Shown here one piece after another: positions 5,944 through 9,886 of a stretch of 9,886 nucleotides of DNA. Both the position numbers and the translations under genes were made by a program. Within the stretch, counting starts at the first letter, position 1; each line of letters opens with the position of its first letter. The notes beneath the pieces were generated by a model that was not told where the DNA came from, did no database searches, and saw only the letters and a program-made list of their open reading frames with translations. Origin of the DNA: JANNRW01 sp031401815 (GTDB lineage: Bacteria; Desulfobacterota; Desulfuromonadia; Geobacterales; DSM-12255); contig JANNRW010000370.1 of the NCBI GenBank assembly GCA_031401815.1, forward strand, positions 1 through 9,886, read 5' to 3'.

Positions 5944-7386
5944 ATGGATACAACCACAGATCATGATCAGCTTGAAAAAGTGATGATGCAGTTGGGCAGA
6001 AACCTGGTCACCCGTTTTTTCGTACTGATAAAGACTGCCCAGAATTACGCAGAAGGTCATGCTGCCGTCGACCCTGCTATTGAACAGCTTCTTTCCGTAA
6101 TTCGCAACATGCACCGCATGAATGCCGAAGTATCATTGAGACTTAAAGGTGGGTATCTTTTTCTGGGAGATCTCAGACTAAAACCGGACGCATCAGGGTT
6201 TGAGGCTTTCAGATTCACCATGGACGAGATGAAAAGATGCTTCATCGGAGCAATGACCTTTAACCCTGATCTTTCTGTTGCCGACATAGGCAGCTTTGTC
6301 CAGCTTCTGCTCAGACTTCAGACACCATCGTCCAATGAAGCGTTTCTGGAGCTGCAGGGGCAGATGCTTAAGTCCGGAATTGATCGTATCGAGATTGAAG
6401 CGATGATGTTCGCAATCGATTTTACTGTTGGAGATGAAGAGGCCCGGATGGATGGCAAATCCCGGGCAAGACGTATTTATTTCCAGGCAGTCAATGCAGT
6501 AGATGAAATCATGAGCAGCGCCGTTAAGGGAAAATCACTGAGGCTGGCAAAATCGAAAAGGATCGTGCAGGGGATAGTTGACCAGATACTTACTGACCCG
6601 ACAGACCTGATAGGCTTTACAACGCTTAAATGCAATGAAAGCTACTGCGCCAACCATCCGGTAAATGTCTGCATCCTTTCTGTTCTGACCGGTCTTAAGG
6701 CCGGGCTTTCCAAAAACAGATCCTGCGAACTCGGGCTTGCAGCCCTTTGTCACGATATAGGCAAGACAGGAATCTCTACGGAGATTCTTGACAAGGATTC
6801 AGAGCTCTCAGAAGAGGAGTGGCAGGTGATGTACAAACACCCCTTGATGAGCGTCAAACTCCTGATGGAGTTGAAACAGTTTGACAACCTGAGTGCAAAG
6901 ATGATGGCTGGAGCTTTCGAGCATCATCTTCAGCTGAACTTCTCCGGATATCCCCGACTTCAGTACAACAAGATAGGGCTTTTTGCGAGAATTATAAGCA
7001 TAGCCGACGATTATGACTCCCTGACATCCTCCAGGGTCTACCAGAGAGTTGCCAGAGCCCCCTACAAGGTATTAAGGTTCATGATTTCAAAATCAGGCAT
7101 AAATTACGATCCGGCAATCCTTAAAATATTTATCTCCCTTGTCGGAATATACCCTGTAGGAACAGTCCTGCTGCTTAACACCAGTGAGATGGCCATTGTC
7201 ATGAAAAACAAGACCTCTGCGACAGCACTGGAAACACCGTGGGTAAAGTTAATCTCTTCGCCTGACAAAGAGGAGATTGATGGTGAAATTGTCGATCTGG
7301 CTGATTCTTCCTCATCTGGCAGATCGATTCATGGGATAATCGATGCCGTTGCCATTGGCATGGATCCATCCAGCTTCTTTGTCTAA
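5944..7386 (+). CDS. HD-GYP domain phosphohydrolase, likely cyclic-di-GMP related
   Basis: HD-GYP proteins hydrolyse cyclic dinucleotides, usually c-di-GMP, controlling motility and biofilm. This 480-residue cytoplasmic protein has an N-terminal domain (about 15-125) resembling that of the preceding HEAT protein, then an HD-GYP domain (about 200-400). Visible residues are H238 (ANHPVNVC), H270-D271 with G273-K274 (CHDIGK), H299 (YKHPLMS), H327-H328 (FEHHLQL), G335-Y336-P337 and D355/D358 (IADDYDSL). The C-terminal YPVGT (403-407) is also usual for the family. Odd: the common HHE..DGSGYP reads HHLQLNFSGYP, so the Glu after HH and the Asp-Gly before SGYP are replaced. The metal-binding histidines and aspartates remain, so activity is possible but specificity may differ. 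The ATG at 5944 has AGGAGAT close upstream. It is followed by a strong terminator. Confidence 0.9.
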   Translation: MDTTTDHDQLEKVMMQLGRNLVTRFFVLIKTAQNYAEGHAAVDPAIEQLLSVIRNMHRMNAEVSLRLKGGYLFLGDLRLKPDASGFEAFRFTMDEMKRCFIGAMTFNPDLSVADIGSFVQLLLRLQTPSSNEAFLELQGQMLKSGIDRIEIEAMMFAIDFTVGDEEARMDGKSRARRIYFQAVNAVDEIMSSAVKGKSLRLAKSKRIVQGIVDQILTDPTDLIGFTTLKCNESYCANHPVNVCILSVLTGLKAGLSKNRSCELGLAALCHDIGKTGISTEILDKDSELSEEEWQVMYKHPLMSVKLLMELKQFDNLSAKMMAGAFEHHLQLNFSGYPRLQYNKIGLFARIISIADDYDSLTSSRVYQRVARAPYKVLRFMISKSGINYDPAILKIFISLVGIYPVGTVLLLNTSEMAIVMKNKTSATALETPWVKLISSPDKEEIDGEIVDLADSSSSGRSIHGIIDAVAIGMDPSSFFV

Positions 7387-7402
7387 CAAGTTATGCAATA
7401 AA

Positions 7403-7427
7403 AAAGGGCGCAACTCATGCGCCCTTT
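7403..7427. terminator. Bidirectional intrinsic terminator between converging genes
   Basis: AAAGGGCGC (7403-7411) and GCGCCCTTT (7419-7427) form a perfect nine-base stem around the loop AACTCAT. On the minus strand the stem runs into six Ts (complement of 7405-7400), ideal for ending the meaB-ldt-dsb operon. On the plus strand it ends in TTT and closes the HEAT/HD-GYP unit 16 bases after its stop. Confidence 0.93.
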
Positions 7428-7454
7428 CCGCTAGACTTATTATCCGTAATACCG

Positions 7455-8180
7455 CTACTTGAGCAGACTTTCGATCTTCTCCATATCCGCACCAACTACC
7501 TGCTGGCCATTTATAAAAAACGTCGGTGTCCCCTCTATCCCGAGCGAGCGGGCTAACTCCATCTGCTCGGAAGCCTGGGCTTTTACCTCCTTGCTGAATT
7601 CAGTGGCTGATGAGGGGACAGGCTGCCCCTCCATCATCTCGTGATATGCCTTCTCCTGATCTTTTGCCGCCAACACGTAGTGCACCTTGTTAATGGCATT
7701 CGGATGAGCCAGAGGGGTCAGGAAAACATACCGCGTAATGTCAGTGCGCCCTTTCAGCGCTTCCGAGGCACGGCGGCAATAAGGGCAGTCAGGGTCGGTG
7801 AATTCAATAACTGTTTTTGACCCGTTACCGACCTTTACCCCTTTATGGAGAGGGAGATCCTTCAGCTTTGACATAGCCTGCTCCTGCAACTTTGCCTTTA
7901 ATTCACGTTTCTTTTCACCGGTAATATTCTGACCGGCCTTTGTATATATTTCACCAACAAGCAGAATATCTTTTTCAGGGTAAAAATAGAAAATATTCTG
8001 CCCTGAAACCACCTCATACACCCCTTTTATCGGGCTCTCCGCAATACTGTCGACTTTAAGCTGGGGGAAAGCTTTCTTGAAAGCAGCATCCGGCTTTGTT
8101 ACCAGGGGAGCCGCCTGAGCCGAGAAATGCAATGAAACAAGAAAGAGCGATGCAACAGTTGTAAGAAGCAGGTTTTTCAT
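7455..8180 (-). CDS. Periplasmic DsbC/DsbG-like thiol-disulfide protein
   Basis: Probable periplasmic disulfide isomerase or reductase of the DsbC/DsbG type. The 241 residues include a signal peptide (MKNLLL..., hydrophobic 4-20, likely cleavage after AQA at 23). A DsbC-like N-terminal domain follows (about 25-85, with IKGVYEV and GQNIFYFYPEKD), then a linker helix and a thioredoxin-fold domain from about 115. The active site is C132-P-Y-C135 in FTDPDCPYCRR, like DsbG (CPYC) rather than E. coli DsbC (CGYC). The cis-proline loop is GTPTFFINGQ with P219. The length matches the family. The ATG at 8180 has AAGGAG seven bases upstream. It is the last gene of the operon, 36 bases after the L,D-transpeptidase gene and about 30 bases before the shared terminator. 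A reducing partner (DsbD-like) is not in the window. Confidence 0.92.
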   Translation of the reverse strand: MKNLLLTTVASLFLVSLHFSAQAAPLVTKPDAAFKKAFPQLKVDSIAESPIKGVYEVVSGQNIFYFYPEKDILLVGEIYTKAGQNITGEKKRELKAKLQEQAMSKLKDLPLHKGVKVGNGSKTVIEFTDPDCPYCRRASEALKGRTDITRYVFLTPLAHPNAINKVHYVLAAKDQEKAYHEMMEGQPVPSSATEFSKEVKAQASEQMELARSLGIEGTPTFFINGQQVVGADMEKIESLLK

Positions 8181-8216
8181 AAAATCTCCTTTTTTAAGGT
8201 GTTTTCTATTTTCAAT

Positions 8217-9053
8217 TTACTGCCGGTAAACCGGATTCTGACCAATCACCTCAACAATCGGCCCATCTTCCAGCTCTTCCTGATTTCCACTGTCATCTTC
8301 ATATTCATCCGACCCCACTGCCCAGTGATAAAGTTTCTGGGAATCAAGAAGCATCGGATTTTCCGGGGTATCGTACATCCTGTTCTGCATTGCCTCATCA
8401 AAAAGCCCGATGCAGCCGTGCGAAGCAGGACGTCCTGGCAGATCCCTGGCGTGAATCCAGTAGGCAATACCATCCGGCGAGATGTAGAAACGCATTGCAT
8501 TATCCATTGGGTACTGCTCCTCATCGTTTTCAGTCCGGTAGAGCGATGAGGTGTGATGCCTGTGGCGGGCGGAAATCCGGAAAATTCCGGTGGGGGTTTC
8601 AAAACCGGCTCTCCCTGTAGCTGCAGGATTCGAAAACTTCAGCCGTCCAGACTCGTACGCCCCGATCCACTGCTCGGACAGGCTGACAAGAATATACTTT
8701 TCATAACGCCTGGCAGGCTCGTAACTCATCGGAAGAGGCGTGTAATCCCTGATATCGTTGATATTGTCAGGCTCCTTGATCGTCATGCCAGGATAGACAT
8801 GTCTCCGGTCAATCCGGTTAAATCGTGCTACCAGCTGCCAATCGTTTCCGAAAAGAGATTCTAGAGTTTCATTAGGTTTGATGAAACGGCCATGCCACCT
8901 GATATTTTTCTGGCTCGGATACTCAACTCTGGAAAGATCCTCTTTTGCGGGATCCAGCGGGTTCGCGGCAGGCTCGGCTGTCCGGGCCGGGTTTACAAAC
9001 AGGATAGTTGCAAACAGGGCAGTTGCAAAAAGATATGGCAAAAACCTGATCAT
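8217..9053 (-). CDS. L,D-transpeptidase (YkuD) family envelope protein with LysM-like segment
   Basis: YkuD-type enzymes use a catalytic cysteine to cross-link peptidoglycan or attach proteins to it. This 278-residue form has a signal peptide (MIRFLPYLFATALF..., likely cleavage near ARTA, residues 22-25). A LysM-like stretch follows (about 57-95: NETLESLFG, DWQLVARFN, VYPGMTI), then the YkuD domain from about 118. The catalytic region is IH201 ... ASHGCIGLF with S211, H212, G213 and C214. Two things are unusual: the Arg that commonly follows HGCI is Gly216, and only nine residues separate H201 from S211. The tail is acidic (EYEDD, EELEDG). Start: the ATG at 9053 begins a clean signal peptide 11 bases after the meaB stop; an in-frame TTG at 9068 overlaps that stop, but neither has a clear ribosome binding site, so translational coupling is likely. 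Confidence 0.88.
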   Translation of the reverse strand: MIRFLPYLFATALFATILFVNPARTAEPAANPLDPAKEDLSRVEYPSQKNIRWHGRFIKPNETLESLFGNDWQLVARFNRIDRRHVYPGMTIKEPDNINDIRDYTPLPMSYEPARRYEKYILVSLSEQWIGAYESGRLKFSNPAATGRAGFETPTGIFRISARHRHHTSSLYRTENDEEQYPMDNAMRFYISPDGIAYWIHARDLPGRPASHGCIGLFDEAMQNRMYDTPENPMLLDSQKLYHWAVGSDEYEDDSGNQEELEDGPIVEVIGQNPVYRQ

Positions 9054-9064
9054 CTGAAGGCTCG

Positions 9065-9886
9065 TCAAGTTTCAAGAGGAGAGGCATTGAGATCAAGGTA
9101 TCTTCCTGCAATAGCTTCAACAGCAGTGTATGGATCAATCTGCCTGACAGCCATACCGTCAACCACCTCCTGGAAACGTCCGCTTTCAAGGATACGCTGA
9201 TATACCGAGGAAAAAAGCCGCTCCTTCAACATTTCGGAGAAAATAGAGGCGTTTTTCTCCTTGATGAATGAATCTATTCTCCCCGAAGAGAAAAGATACT
9301 CCCGATGCGATTCGAACTCCCTGACAAGCTCCTCAACACCAACACCACGGCACCCTTCTGTCCTCAGCACCTTTGGCAACCAGCCGCAATCACGCCCCCC
9401 CCCCATCTCCAGCATGACTGAAAGCTCGCGGACAGTACGGTCAACACCCTCACGATCAGCCTTGTTTACAACAAAAACATCAGCAATCTCCAGTATTCCG
9501 GCCTTTATCGCCTGGATATCATCTCCCAGACCCGGCACCATGACTACTGTTGTTGTATGTGCCATCCGGACAATATCAACCTCATCCTGACCTACACCTA
9601 CAGTCTCGATTATGATGATATCCATCCCCATTGCATCAAGTACATTGACGACATCGCCTGTAGAGCGGGAGACCCCTCCAAGAAAGCCGCGTGTGGCCAG
9701 GCTCCTGATAAAGACACCCTCGTCATCAGCATGGCGGTTCATTCTGATTCTGTCGCCAAGGATTGCGCCACCGGTAAAAGGGCTTGTAGGATCAACAGCC
9801 ACTATGCCGACCCGTTTGCCGGCTCGACGATAGACAGCAGTAATCTGATCAACAAGGGTAGATTTACCAGCACCGGGAGGGCCGGT
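9065..9886 (-). CDS. meaB: MeaB/ArgK-family GTPase (5' part missing)
   Basis: MeaB-type G proteins protect and load the adenosylcobalamin-dependent methylmalonyl-CoA mutase. The visible 273 residues lack about the first 50 of a family of roughly 320-330. The Walker A motif GPPGAGKST is at the right edge, followed by VAVDPTSPFTGGAILGDRIR, RSLATRGFLGG, the switch-like IIETVGVGQDEVD, and NKAD for guanine recognition, all diagnostic of MeaB. The frame is open across the right edge; an in-frame GTG at 9802 lies after Walker A and is not the start. A run of ten Gs (plus-strand Cs 9395-9404) encodes MGGG in the middle of the gene, with the frame intact on both sides. It is the first visible gene of the meaB-ldt-dsb operon; mutase genes would be expected beyond the right edge (inference). 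Confidence 0.95.
   Translation of the reverse strand, partial: TGPPGAGKSTLVDQITAVYRRAGKRVGIVAVDPTSPFTGGAILGDRIRMNRHADDEGVFIRSLATRGFLGGVSRSTGDVVNVLDAMGMDIIIIETVGVGQDEVDIVRMAHTTTVVMVPGLGDDIQAIKAGILEIADVFVVNKADREGVDRTVRELSVMLEMGGGRDCGWLPKVLRTEGCRGVGVEELVREFESHREYLFSSGRIDSFIKEKNASIFSEMLKERLFSSVYQRILESGRFQEVVDGMAVRQIDPYTAVEAIAGRYLDLNASPLET

Noticed and set aside
8246..8864. Overlapping open frames on both strands within the L,D-transpeptidase gene
   Set aside because: The YkuD frame has a signal peptide, domain order and active-site motif; the others have none of these.
9065..9802. A complete GTPase gene starting at the GTG at 9802
   Set aside because: The frame continues upstream to the window edge and encodes the Walker A motif there, so the GTG is internal and the gene is cut by the window.

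Overview
The window looks like a chromosomal segment from a Gram-negative, anaerobic-type bacterium. The best guess is a member of the Desulfuromonadia (Geobacter/Pelobacter-like), though this is inferred and not proven. The clues are the pepQ-accB-accC cluster, an accB N-terminus of the type known from that group, a HEAT-repeat gene paired with an HD-GYP gene, periplasmic proteins (a DsbC/G-like thiol protein and an L,D-transpeptidase), and a MeaB-type GTPase that implies B12-dependent methylmalonyl-CoA metabolism. No phage, IS, tRNA, rRNA or CRISPR was seen. Base composition appears even across the window.

Left block (1-2332, minus strand): pepQ (M24 prolidase-type peptidase), accB (biotin carboxyl carrier protein) and accC (biotin carboxylase, cut by the left edge) form one operon with gaps of 38 and 26 bases. 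They supply the biotin-dependent half of acetyl-CoA carboxylase for fatty acid synthesis. Upstream of pepQ is a candidate promoter whose expected start point lies at the centre of a perfect 20-base palindrome, with a weak terminator-like hairpin just upstream.

Centre (2564-4227, plus strand): a divergent gene encodes a membrane protein made of three VanZ-like modules, one intact, one degenerate and one partial. It is driven by a perfect TTGACA -35 box that rules out the longest open frame as the real protein. It is followed by about 360 bases that contain two 54-base imperfect direct repeats flanking a long inverted repeat. A doubtful 105-codon open frame with a strong ribosome binding site runs through them.

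Centre right (4228-7427, plus strand): a two-gene unit encodes a HEAT-repeat protein and an HD-GYP phosphodiesterase-type protein, separated by 18 bases. Their N-terminal regions appear related, so they probably form a signalling pair (inference). A strong bidirectional terminator ends this unit and the converging one.

Right block (7455-9886, minus strand): meaB (cut by the right edge), an L,D-transpeptidase-type envelope protein and a DsbC/DsbG-like thioredoxin-fold protein form a tightly spaced operon read toward the shared terminator. The segments most worth a second look are the triple VanZ protein, the repeat/hairpin region after it, the HEAT/HD-GYP pair with its altered HD-GYP motif, the palindrome at the pepQ promoter, and a ten-base G tract inside meaB.
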